Assembly (NCBI RefSeq): GCF_947507565.1
Contig: NC_089190.1
Coordinates: 496,001-560,000, forward strand
Direction of reading: 5' to 3'
Length of the DNA stretch: 64,000 nucleotides
Origin: Oscarella lobularis
Lineage: Eukaryota > Porifera > Homoscleromorpha > Homosclerophorida > Oscarellidae
Below, piece by piece: positions 10,880 through 21,949 of this stretch. Every line of letters begins with the position of its first letter. Position 1 is the first letter of the stretch. The translations under genes were made by a program, and so were the position numbers. The notes beneath the pieces were generated by a model. The model had not been told where the DNA came from. It was given only the letters and a program-made list of their open reading frames with translations, and searched no databases.

Positions 10880-12483
10880 TAATTATTCGTACATACCTTG
10901 AACGAAAGTGCAGATATACGACGTTTATTGGAGACGGTGACTCCAGCTCATATGATGCGGTGAAACGAATTTACGGCGAAGAGCACCCAGTGCGGAAGCT
11001 TGATTGGGTTGGTCACGTGCATAAGAGGATGGGTGCTCATCTCCGTAAATTCGTTTCTGAAAACAAAAAGATAATTATCAATGACGGAGGACGTGTCAAT
11101 GGAGCAAATCGCCTCACGCACTTCATGATTGACCAGTAAGTGTAATTGACATCGCTCATAGCAAGACATCTAAGTTTCTTTAGCTTGAGTTCGAACTATG
11201 GCTACGCCATAAAGGCTAACGGCGGAGACGTCGAAAAAATGAGAAAGAGCGTGATAGCCGCTCTTTATCAAAGTATAATGCCTTATAACAAAAATAAGAA
11301 GGCAAGCGAATGGCAAGCGAATAGAGAAAATAAATATAAACTACCTACTTTTTTTCTTAGGTCAGTTCTCAAACGCCGTCTCCAGGGCACGCATTTGAGC
11401 ACGGGCCTACTTGCTGCCCCCAAACGGAAGAAGACCAGCACCAGTTTTGCCCCGAAGGGGAAAACTCGTGGTGTTGGTGGCGTCGAGCTCAAGCTGGCGC
11501 TACTCCTGGACCGCAAAAAAAAGCGCTTCCTCACGCCTTCTTCCACGAACTCAAGCCCATCTTTGCCGTTCTTTCATTCCCAGCGCTGCTGGAAAGCTGC
11601 CGAGAAGGTCTAACCCAGAACGACGTAAGTTTGAAATAAAATATTTTATCAGTTTGTACTACATTTACCTGTAGAATGAATCTTTCCACAACACCCTTTA
11701 GGGTTGCGTTGACAAAGCAAAGTATAAAGGGCCTGCAATAATAACGGCAGCGGCAAGGCTTGCTGCTTGCCAATTCAATCACGGCTCAAAAGCTTTTGCT
11801 CGCGTACTGGAGGTCGCAAAGAGGCCAGGTGGAAAGCATTCATTGTCAGCTTTCCAGAGCCTGGATGATGTTCGTATCCAAGCATCAAATATAAAGAACA
11901 CAAGCGAGGGCATCAAGAGAAAAGCAAAAAAACAGAGGAGGGATCGGCAAGAGCGGCAAGAGGGGGCAACATACGCTCCTGGTGCCTTTGGTACTGTCGC
12001 TGAAGGAGACAACGAAGGAAGAGCCGAGGATAACGCCCCCGGTCGTCGCAGAGCTTCGCGCCGTCGTCAAGGTAAAGGGCAGGCAAGAGGAAGAGGCAGA
12101 CGCAGAAGGCACGGCGAAAATTACCACGTCAGTGATGAGGAAGAAGGAAGGCAGATTGGAGATCAAACGGAAGCGCAGAGAGGGAGGGAGAGAGGCAGAG
12201 GCAGGGGTAAAGGACGAGGAAGAGAAAAGGCTAAACGGCCACTAAAAGAAAGATGGCCCTCCAGAAAAAAAGCAGGCATTTGTTGCGTGCGCTTACCGTT
12301 GTCTCATTCTTTTACTGCATAGGACGCGGTGCCGTTGAGACTGATCTAGACGACGAAACTACTAGTACTGACGAGTCCGAGAGTGAGAGTGAGTCCAGCG
12401 ATGACGATTACGACCCTGATTTTGTTGGCTTTAGCCTGTCTGAAGAGGATCTTTTGGACCCCGAATTCCAAGGATTCGATTAG
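10880..12483 (+). pseudogene. Mutator-like transposase-domain protein, copy 1
   Basis: An exon at about 10880-11135 (RYTTFIGDGDSSSYDAVKRI, VRKLDWVGHVHKRMGAHLRK, donor GTAAGT) is followed by exons with YGYAIKANGGDVEKMRKSVI, NSWCWWRRAQAG, NESFHNTL and AAARLAACQFNHGSKAFA. A basic RGRGRR-type tail and an acidic C-terminus follow, ending at the TAG at 12481-12483. The pattern D(G/D)D..., KRMG, CP..SWC and N.SFHN is that of invertebrate Mutator-like transposase-domain proteins. A paralogue with the same exon order lies at 59040-60486. In this copy the family Trp of SFHNTLW is a TAG at about 11699, so it is probably not active, unless a splice variant avoids it. Confidence 0.7.
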
Positions 12484-14660
12484 GAGGTCCCAGTGTAATC
12501 CATCTGTTTGCGTTTTGTTGCGCGTAGTATCGCATTCCTGACTAATGAAGTTCACACGTCATGGCTCCCAACTCCGTGACTTGACGCCTTGGCCACGGCT
12601 TGCTCCTTTTCAGTTGTTCTGCTCAACGGCCTTCCACGAAAAGAAATCAAACCGATTAGACACGAAAACGCATTCCCTAAGATAGAGAAAAACGACAGAA
12701 GCGTTCGCGACAAGCAGCGATGGCGTAGGCCGATTTCCGTGAAACGGGCCGAATCGGGACTCTCGCTAGAGTTAGGGTAGTCTCTAAAACGCATTGGAAA
12801 CGGGGTAAATGGACAATACGCATCCTGCGTTGACTTATTTTTGATCGCGAAGTTGGACGAAAAAGCGACCAACTCGCCCTCAATTTTGGTAGCAATTATG
12901 TCGACAAGTCCAAAATGGCCGACTGCGCGGTAATCGGTGGCTATTTTTCCTTCGGATTGCCCTACCACGATGCCATTCTTTTCTATAAGATAGAAGACAC
13001 TGCATTGATATCAACATGTTGCTTCGAATACAGAATCGAGCCAAGAAAAGCCAAATCGAGAATTTCGAATCCTCCGACAAAACGGAACGGTCAAAAGTTG
13101 GTCGTAAAATTCTTTTGAGCAATAGCTCTTTAGAAACTATCACTGAAAAGACCCTTTTCAAAGCGATCGCAGCTGTACCACAAACAGGTACGCTAGAATT
13201 TGGTCATAATCTTATCTAACGGTTGTTTTTGAATTTTTTGTTTGAATTTGGCTCGTTTCTTTGGAAATCGGTAAGGTGCAAGAAGATTAGGACGGTCTAA
13301 GGTGCACCGTAAGCAATTAATAAAAGTCCAAAAAATGTATTTTATATGTTTTGAAAAGAGGGCGGAATATTCATAATGCCACCCTAATTAAGTAATTTTA
13401 TTTCGCACAATCTAAAACGGACGCTTGTAATACAGAAAATCAAGGCGATTTTCTTTTAAAAACTAGTGCGGGCGCTATGAAGTAACTAGGAAATTCTTTC
13501 GGCGTTCGAATATTGAAAACGAAGCCAAATTTTAAAATGAAAAGTTTGATCTACCTTTTCCTTACGCATCAATTAACAACATAACGTCTCTCTTCTTTCT
13601 TCAATGTATGACCGCAACTTGATGAAGTTGAATCGAAAGAAAACACAATTGATGCTGTTTCGGAAATTTCTCAAGATATTCAGCTTGGCTGCTATTTTGA
13701 GCTGGAGTCCGCAGGTAGATTCAATAAGGTGTCTTGGAAGCTGGGTGCTATGTATCGATTCCTAAAGAACTACTGAGCTCCGCAAGGCTTTTCTCTACCG
13801 GCTGCTAAATTATTTAAAGCGTGCTAGCGCCTACGTCGAATGTCGTGCGTCATCGAGAATGACATCATTAGAATTCTCTGTCCCGTAGGATTCCAATGAT
13901 GTAAGGCACGTAGGCGTTCGACGAAGTACGTATATAAAAGTTACTTGCTGCTACGCAATTGGCTTGTAGCGTACGCGACGGTTTTGTTCCTTTACGTATT
14001 ACAGGGCAGAATAATTTTGTACTTGCTTAGAAAAGAAAAGGGCAGCACCACAGTAAATCGTTAGGAGCGTTTACTGTTTTTGGTGTAGTTAAACCATGCG
14101 CGCGCTAGCCACGCTCATGACAACAAATAACTTCTAAAGCGAACTTCTAAATTACGCAGAAGATCAAAAATCGCCTTGACCAAAGTTTTTAGCTTTTTAT
14201 TTTATGTCGTTTTGCAAGGGCGCCAAATCGCGAATTGCTTCGTAGGCTCTAGAAAACGCCTTTAGCAACGATATTTCACAGCGAAATTGTAGGCAAACAA
14301 AAAAACAAACTTGAAGTCGCCTCGACCAGTATTTGGAAACGTGTAGGCCGTTGCGTTTCCAAAAAAGAAGTAGAGCACTTACGAAGGGATTGACGCCAGG
14401 AAACGGCGAACAGTACTTTTGCAATATCGTGAAGAATCATCGATCAGTATGCATGCGATCGACTAATCCTTCGACTAAATCCTAGAGAAAGGATGTCACT
14501 ATCGTTTCGCGTTAGTAAATCTTTCTCATTTTGAATAACGCGGCGAAATCCGTGAAAGGTTTACGTGAGAACCTTATGCAAGGGTGCACTGTCGTACTTT
14601 TGGATTCACACTATGTATTACAATTTCCGAAGTGGCTGGCATAATCTGCATCATGCGAGA
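12484..14660. other. Spacer, no recognisable gene
   Basis: Short frames only. A coding-like stretch near 13622-13772 (GCYFELESAGRFNKVSWKLG) has no family that I recognise. An imperfect inverted repeat (ACATCATTAGAATTC against GGATTCCAATGATGT) lies at about 13862-13903. The remainder is AT-rich. Confidence 0.4.
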
Positions 14661-14672
14661 AATTCTGCGGCC

Positions 14673-14860
14673 TTTCCAGACAGGTAAGGAACATTGAGTC
14701 TTTGGGGCTTCTTCAAAAACGGCTTTAATAATTTTTCCATAAAGTCTGAGTTAATTTTCTGTGCACACAAAATTTTGCTGTTTCTTTTATTCGGTCAGCC
14801 GTTGATCACGATGAGCAGTCAATTCTGAGCATAGAAAGAAATTCCACTACTTTTGTACAG
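14673..14860 (+). repeat. Dispersed repeat, copy 1
   Basis: About 185 bp shared with 17852-18040 in the same orientation. Shared anchors include CCTTTCCAGACAGG, GGCTTCTTCAAAAACGGCTT, TTTTCCATAAAGTCTGAGT and TTTTGCTGTTTCTT, all in the same order. There are no coding signs. It is a candidate non-autonomous element or solo remnant. Confidence 0.75.
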
Positions 14861-15739
14861 AAAATGTTTATGTGCCTTTTGAATTGTTCTTTCTATCTGG
14901 AATACCATCTGGAGGAACCCTTTCAAAATGCATTAATTAGATCGCTGATCACCAACATCTTTAATTCTTCATAATGATGCCGCCTTTCAGTAAAAAGGCA
15001 TAAACACTAATCGTATCTTAGATTTTTTCCACGGGCTGTAGTTACCTCCTCTTATCTTCGTCAAATTAAAAAAGAAAATCAGAGGCAGCAAGTCGTCGAG
15101 CAGATGCAGGAGCAAGGCGAAGTCAGCATCTTTACAGAATTTCAAAGTTTTTATTACGCCTTTTCTCACCAGAAGGCAGCCGCCCAGTGTCGAAAAGATG
15201 AGTTTAAATGTTCTTTGAAAACTGGGCTTCTTAAAAAAGATTTCTCTTTTGCCAAACAAGTATTTGTGTACTTCTGTAAAATAAAATAAATTATTTGCAC
15301 GTTACTGAGATTAATTATTACATTCCAATAAATGCTGATAAAGTGAAAGAAGATTTTCGGCAGCGTCCAAGTGGATATGAAATGGCCGAAGGACGAGACC
15401 GAAAGTGAAGAAAGCGACACAAATTCGACAAACGTCCGCCTTTTCTGAAGGCCTTATCGCAGTCAATGCAGCGATGATTACACTGCCCCAACTGGGAACA
15501 GACGGTGTTCTACAAGAAGACCGCATTGCAAACCACAAAAAATCCAGGGGAGCTGTCACTACACAATGAGTGGTCTTGCGAACGCGTCTGTGGAGGCGGG
15601 GGGATTGCATAGGACATTGGGGAGCCTTCAATTTACCTGAATTATCCCCACGACGCGCCTCTCGTCTAAACATAACAAGAGAGACAACATTACTGCATCA
15701 AACAGGCAATTCCAATTAGGCGTACTTCGTCTCGTTAAT

Positions 15740-16960
15740 GGTTCCTGGGGTCGGGATTTCCGAAGTATTTTCGTCGCTGGTACTTTCCAGTCCTCTCCTT
15801 CTGACTTCCTTCTCGGTTGGCTAACGGACGCGACGACGTCGTCGGTGTTCGCTGGCTCAATAGCTGCCGTTGTTTCAGTTGACGTTTGAATTGTCGTTGT
15901 TGGCGTTTGAAATGCCGTTGACGTCTCAACTGCTGTTGGCATTGCAATTGTTGTCGGAGTTTCAATTGCCTTTGGCATCTCAATTGCCTTTGGCGTTTCG
16001 ACTGCCGTTGTTGCCATATCATCGTCGTCGTTCTCACTGACACTGCGCTCCTTCGACTGCTCACTCGCTCTGTCGTCATCGTAAGCCGTTCCAGTCGGCA
16101 CGTAAGACGGCAGTTTCTCCGTACGGAGCGGCGGCAGCGAGGGACGTCTCGCAGGCTTCTTCTTTATCGACGCATTAACCAAGAAGGAGTCGCCTCTTCT
16201 CCTGCTATGGTGATGGACGAGCAGAGAAGGAGGTTGCGTCCCCATGCCAGGAGACGGCATTATCATCTCTTGTTGCGCCACTGCTGCGTGCGTAGAAGAC
16301 GGCAGCGGCCCAAAAGCCGCTGGTCCAACGGGGTACCTAGAGACAACACTTTCGCGTAGAAACAAGCGTGTCAACGTGCGTGCACGGACGTGTGCTTACC
16401 AACTAACTGGAGAAGCGTAAATGTAGTCTGGTGGCAGTTGCAATGGCGATGGCGGAGGCGGCGGCACTGCAGAAACTGCGCGGCCCGGATGTATGACACA
16501 GCTCGTGCCGTCTTCGTTATCTAGGCCCGGCCGAAGTATCGCATATTTAGCTTCAACCTTGCAAACGGACGATTGTACCCATAAAAACACGAGGTCGACC
16601 TGCTTACGAAATTTCCACGGATTCTATGGTACTTCCCTTCAACTACTTTATCAGCAGATTCCTCTTTATCAAACGTAACAAAGGCAAAGCCTAGAGCCGT
16701 GGCAGTCAACAAAGCCAACAATTTAAACAAATAGCAGAGCAAGTTTCTTTTATAATGCCGCAAACTGTTGAATGTCCCATGTGGAACTCGAATGTCATCG
16801 ACGCTTGCGAATTCCGGTTGCCAAGAACCTGATCGTGACAATAATGCGCTCTTGAGGAGCGGGACTAACTTTCACCTCGCATGTGCGCGTTGCTACATAC
16901 TTTACGGTCTGACGAACAGCTCGTTTGTTGGTTCTTTTTCGTTCCTGACTTTTCGAAAAG
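15740..16960 (-). CDS. Putative RRM RNA-binding protein with Thr/Pro-rich tail
   Basis: Minus-strand exons appear to build one RNA recognition motif. NELFVR (RNP2-like, about 16930) is followed by a strong GTAAAG donor. Next come VDDIRVPHGT (about 16805), then GFAFVTFDKEESADKVVEGK (RNP1, exon start about 16695) and, after an intron, VEAKYAILRP (about 16545). A proline/aromatic linker follows (PPDYIYASPVSW, spliced to YPVGPAAFGPLP). A low-complexity tail of ETP/PTT repeats runs to about 15740. Such proteins (hnRNP, Musashi or BOULE-like) bind single-stranded RNA through RNP1 and RNP2. The exon joining RNP2 to VDDIRVP has a poor donor, and I cannot confirm one continuous frame, so a decayed copy is possible. 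Confidence 0.4.
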
Positions 16961-17851
16961 CTTAAGGAAGCTTTGTTTTTGAGGTTATGTTCTAAAAGAC
17001 GCATGCCAACGCATTTTATTATGTTTTGCGAATGAATCGTCTATTGCTCGCCTTTCACAGGGCGATGAGAGATCTGTTAGACGTGCCAAAGGTTCTGCAG
17101 TAGCTTTACGTATACACAACCATTTTGCTTTACTCACTTATTCCATTTCTGGGGTGTTCTCTGGTAAGCTTAATCAATGGCGTTCAGACACGAAATACTT
17201 ATATTCATATTCGGGGTAACATAATAATAACGCAATAGTCGAACGACGAAATATTACGTAACGTATGATACGAGTAGCAGTCACTGATAAGATACGGCAA
17301 AGAATAGTCTTATCTGCTCTTCTCTACTTGATTAACGTACTTTGGCTCCCTGCAGTAATGAACGTGGCAAGTTTTGCTGAAAGTTGGCTGGACAGCTCGT
17401 GGGATGTGTAGTACTCTACTTCGTCTTGTTACCCATCTTCTTCATCGTTGATTTCTCCGTCGTCACGCGATTCCTGCGTTTTCGTCACTACCACGAACTT
17501 CTTTACTCAAATTCGGATTGAATTTTTCCGCCAACTTTTTTACAGACGTAAGAAGAAGAGGCTGGCAGAAGAGGCAATTTCTGTCTCGAATGGAAAGAAT
17601 GCCCGCAGCTCAATACAGCAGCTTCTGCAGCAGGACTGGCAACGGTGCAGTTTTTTCTTTCCCAAATAAATGCAACTGACGGTGGCGTTTTGGTAGAGTA
17701 GCCAATCGGAAAAGAACGCTCGTCAAACACTGGATCAAAACCAGGTGCACTGATTATTGCTTTGTTCCTCCGTTTCTCTTTTGTTAAATTAAGGTTCTCC
17801 GCTGTGCAAATAAATTTGCCTGATGATCTTATGAACGAAAATTTCTTTCAC

Positions 17852-18040
17852 CTTTTCAGACAGGGAATCGTGGTGTGTCTGTGGGCTTCTTCAAAAACGG
17901 CTTCAAACGTTTTCCATAAAGTCTGAGTCAAATTTTCGTGCACTCAAAACTTTTGCTGTTTCTTCTATTTGGTCAGTCTTTGACCACTCCGAGCAGTTCA
18001 CTCTGAGCAAAGAATGAAACACTTCTACTTTTTTCAATTC
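17852..18040 (+). repeat. Dispersed repeat, copy 2
   Basis: Second copy of the repeat described at 14673-14860, in the same orientation. It aligns through CCTTTTCAGACAGG, GGGCTTCTTCAAAAACGGCT, TTTTCCATAAAGTCTGAGTC and GAGCAGTTCACTCTGAGCA, with many substitutions. The copies are therefore old. Confidence 0.75.
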
Positions 18041-18144
18041 TTACTGGGGCCCCCGAAAGTTTATCTAGTCTGGGTATTACAACAGGGAAGTGCTCACTTT
18101 TTGCGTATTTATTAATTAATAATAAATGCGGGAGACCGTTCGTA

Positions 18145-18312
18145 TGCACGAAAAATAGAGGGATTTTTTAAAGCTAAAATATACAGGAGACCGTTTATGT
18201 GCACTAAAAACACAAAGTTTATTGTTAATAATGCACTAATTATCAAGAGACATTTTATGTTCTCCAAAAAACAAGAGACCTTTTATATGCTCTAAAAATT
18301 CACGAGAGCGTA
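18145..18312. repeat. Degenerate ~30 bp tandem repeat, copy 2
   Basis: Four to five units of the form GAGACCGTTTATGTGCACTAA / GAGACCTTTTATATGCTCTAA with variable A-rich joints. It has the same unit type as the block at 3345-3450. Confidence 0.6.
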
Positions 18313-18681
18313 TGAGATCACATTCGCGACATCACAATGAATGTGACGTTATGAAGGCGCTTTTGAAGTGTGATTGGTAAAGTTTGATTTTGACGTCGGG
18401 ATATACCGACTTTCGATTTGAGCAATCACATTCAACAGACGGCACCAGGAAATTACAAAACCGTACATTTGAAGGTTTTTAGCCTTGGTACGAAGCTAAA
18501 TAACTAGAAAAAGTATAGACATCTTTTTCAAATATATGCAATAGGATTTTTTCTGCCATTATTATGCAATAAACAACTAATGCCAGCACAAGGGTTTTTT
18601 GCTAAAACTGTCTCTGCGAAAAATAGTTTGAGCTGACTGAGCTGACTGCCTAACTGCGGACACACATTTAGCAATTTCGTA

Positions 18682-20272
18682 ATGAGTTTCTTTGCAGATG
18701 TAGAAATTCGATTGCTTCCGCGTCGCCTTGCGACGACGAGTCGAAATAATTCTACATTAAAACTAATTGAAGGAATTGACGATCTTTCAATTCCATTGAC
18801 GACGGTTCGCCTTGATGCAACATATGAAGATGTTAAAGAAATTGCGAGAAGAGAATTTTTCCCTCCAACGACTTTGACGGTAAATTGAGTTTCTATAAAA
18901 TCGTTTTATGTTGTAAAATTGTGTAGAGGCGAAGTTGCTCTAGAAGTTTCAAAACGCCTTCGTCCCTCTTCCCCAAACAATTGGCGACAACGTCTTCTGC
19001 GTTGGGCTTTTTTTAAAGTCGCAACCCCGAGTAAAGCAAGCAAAGATGTTTGCTGCTTTACATACGCGTAAGTAAATACTTTGTACTTTTAGAGCAATGA
19101 AATTAACTTTGCCTATTTTGTTTTTAGCAACGGCTCCTGCGACAACGACGAGGCCTGCACGAATGCATTCGTCAGAAATAGAAAAATGTACAATACTTTT
19201 ACCCGTAGCTTTAGGGTTCTAAAATCAATTTCTTTTATTAGTACGTCTAAATGACGAAAACATAAAAATCATCAAAGAATTGGATAGAGGCTCGTCGTGC
19301 ATCATATACGATGCGCTCTACATGTTTGGCAAAGTCACTTGCAAATATGTAGAAAACATAGGAAGCGCTTTGGAAGCAAAGCGCGAGATAAAGATGCTAA
19401 GGTACAATTTATTGCCTTTGTTGTAAGTATAGTTATCTTCAAACCGCTTATCGTAGCCGACTTCGTCACCCCAGCATCATCAATTTCTACGGCTACGTAG
19501 AAATTGATGACCATTTCAAAATCGTCCTGGAGCAGCACAGGACAAACCTTTTCGACCTTTTTGTGAACGGCAAGGTAAATTTAAATAACGTAACAGTTAC
19601 TTTTGAATGCAATCTACGTCTAAAAATAGGACGAAAATATTCCTATTACACTAACCCACTGCAATTCCATACTTGGGCAGGTCGCCGGTGGTATTTCATA
19701 CCTTCATAAAATGATGTTATACATTGCGACATCAAAACTGTCAATATTCTTGTAAGTCGCTTCGAATTGGCCAACGAAAATAGTATTGTTTTTGAACGTC
19801 TTACTTGGATTCGAAAATTGCCGATTTCGGTTGCGCAATTTTGAAAAGCGAAATTCAAAAAATCGAAAAAGAGGACGCCGTCAAAATTGGGACGTTATGT
19901 TACTTTTCCCCAGAAATGTGGGAGGGGAAACTGGGGAAGCCGTGCGATGTCTACGCCTTTGGCTGCGTTCTCTACGAGATGGCCTCTAAAGAGGTCATGT
20001 GGAAAGGTCATCAAAAACCGGCCTTTAAGCGGAAAACAATCGAAGGGTAATGAAAACTGAATTTAGATATGTCCTACATTATATCGTAATTTTGCAGTGT
20101 CTTTCCGAATGCGTACAAAAAGCTCGCAGATAGAATAAAACTCATTATTTCGAAGAGCTGGGCTGCAAACGTGGCAGAAAGGCCAACGGCAGAGAATCTG
20201 GTTAATGTCTTGGAATTCCAGGAGACCTTTGTTGCAGAAGCAGAGAGCAGTCAGCCGAAAAGAAAGAAATAA
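18682..20272 (+). CDS. Protein kinase (TKL-like), one frameshift in the catalytic-loop exon
   Basis: A multi-exon kinase. The N-terminal exon starts at the ATG at 18682 (MSFFADVEIRLLPRR) and is followed by two small exons. The N-lobe exon (about 19238-19401) has ELDRGSSCIIYDALYMFGK and TCKYV, holding the ATP-binding Lys, with a degenerate Gly loop. The hinge exon reads INFYGYVEIDDHFKIVLEQ. The catalytic-loop exon ends VIHCDIKTVNIL (HCD in place of HRD, with Asp, Lys and Asn kept). The C-lobe exon has IADFGCA, GTLCYFSPEMW and CDVYAFGCVLYEM. The last exon has ERPTAENLV and ends at a TAA at 20270-20272. It would phosphorylate proteins on Ser/Thr (or Tyr). In the catalytic-loop exon one base is missing between LHKM and VIHCD (about 19712). 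Either it is a recent pseudogene or this is a sequence error. The joint of exons one and two is also out of phase as I read it. Confidence 0.75.
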
Positions 20273-20985
20273 AAAATTGTTTCGGTAAATCACCAAATTT
20301 CTTCTACTTTTAAAACTTAATTAATTAACATTCCTTTGCAGGACAACGACGACAACGCTGACGACAAGTAGCGCCCGTTCCTTAGTTTAATTAAACTAAC
20401 AAGTGATGATGGCTATTAATAAAAGATTTCAAAAACTAGCGCTCAACTTTTGTGACATCTATTTCTTTAATTAAACAATGTCGAATCTACCTCCGAGCAA
20501 AAAGGTGAATCCTCAACAAGCAACAAGATGACAAAAAGACGCCCTGAGTTGTCCAAAATGGCTACACAAAAGTGTCAGGGTTGGCCGTTTTTGGACTATG
20601 GTTGGCAAACGCCGATAGAGGGGTTCGCTTATTTTGTCTGCTCTATCCAAATTTGCAATCGCCGTTTTAATTCATGAAAGTTTGACATATGGTTTCTTAT
20701 AAACGTAAGATCGATTTGTTCAATGGTTAGAGTTTAGGCGCCAGGGTTCGCGAAACTGACTTGCAATCTTGGAAGAAGTAACGAGGCGCTCGATTATTTC
20801 TTTTGTGGTAAATGAAGTTATGAGTTGCGTAGGAAACAACTCTCTAAGCTCTTATTCAATGGCGAGAAATAGCTGATACGCTGCATCGGAGACTTCGAAG
20901 AGATTGCCCCTGTCTACTTTCTCAAGCCAGACAGTAGTGCAACCATAAAATGTGTACGCCAAGTGGTGGTCTGAAAGGAACTCTT
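20273..20985. other. Spacer, nothing recognised
   Basis: AT-rich sequence with no sustained open frame and no repeat that I can match elsewhere in the window. Confidence 0.5.
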
Positions 20986-20986
20986 C

Positions 20987-21607
20987 TTAATCTTTGTCTG
21001 CCATGCCCTGAAGGCACTGACGAGTAGCCTGCCGCTCCTTTGAAGCGTCCTTTCTGTATTGTTTCAAAAGATGATAAGGCACAAAGCCAGAAGCGAATCG
21101 ACTTGCGTTTTCTTCATCTCCTGTCAGTGGCTTGGGAGACTGTGGCTCAGTCGATAAAATCTCACTCGATGAAGACGCAGCAGAACTGAGAGTGTCGTCA
21201 AATATCATCTGACTAACCGTCTGTGGCAAGAGATGGTCGTAGGAAAGCAATACTTGTTCTGCCATGAAATCGTTCTAAAGGTGTTGCAGTTTGCCAGCAC
21301 GAAGAGCATGGAAGGCTCTTTGCGCTCTCTGGCGCACTACACAGAAATTTCGAATACGCGGACCCTCGTCAAGCACGATACACGAACGAATGGAAAAAAC
21401 GATCTCGTCAGCAAGAAAAATTGCTTTCGAGCCGTAATTGGCGCTGTGGAGCGATGTCGCTGCTTCTCTAAGACGTAAACACCTTTCCGTCTTCGCCGTA
21501 GTTACTTTTTCATTCACGAAAGCGAGGAGAAAACGACGAACGACTTCCATTGCCAGAGGTAACAATCGTGGGGTCAGCCAAAAGTCACGTGATGACGGGA
21601 GTTTCAT
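20987..21607 (-). pseudogene. Second, diverged copy of the transposon-type RYAS/GFVP protein
   Basis: Minus-strand frames from about 21340 to 20987 read FHALRAGKLQHL, a stop, then NDFMAEQVLLSYDHLLPQTV and DEENASRFASGFVPYHLLKQ. The DEE.A.R.ASGFVPY.LLK.Y block is the same signature found at about 24420 in the better-preserved copy (DEESALRYASEFVPF). It is known to me only from uncharacterised transposon-type proteins of corals and sponges. The copy is truncated after the block and has a stop in the middle. Divergence from the other copy is high, so it is not a recent duplication. Confidence 0.5.
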
Positions 21608-21949
21608 TTCCCTCTCTCTCTTATATCTCTGCTTTAGGGGTGCAAAAAAAACAAAAAAAAAAGAAAATTTTGAAGAAGCTAAGGTTCCATATCCCCACTG
21701 CCACCTTAATTAATTAAGCATGCCATTGATGCTAGCTGTTATGTACAACAAGAGCAAATGCTGTGTCTAAAATGGTGAAAAGTTACAGTAATTCCAAATG
21801 TACGTTCCAACAAATGGCTTGTCCTTTTTTCGTAGAGCTGAAAAAGCAACGCTTTATTGCAGCCCGTTTAAGTCGCTTTCTCGTCACTTTTCGCTTCTGC
21901 ATGGCATGCTTTCGACGACTGAGAAATCCTTGTTTCATGCAATTTTCAA

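Larger units (their letters stand above)
16980..18670. other. AT-rich spacer with dispersed repeats
   Basis: There is no gene that I can support. The segment contains the second copy of the 185-bp dispersed repeat and the ~30-bp tandem repeat listed separately. A short open frame at 17448-17669 has no recognisable content. Confidence 0.5.
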
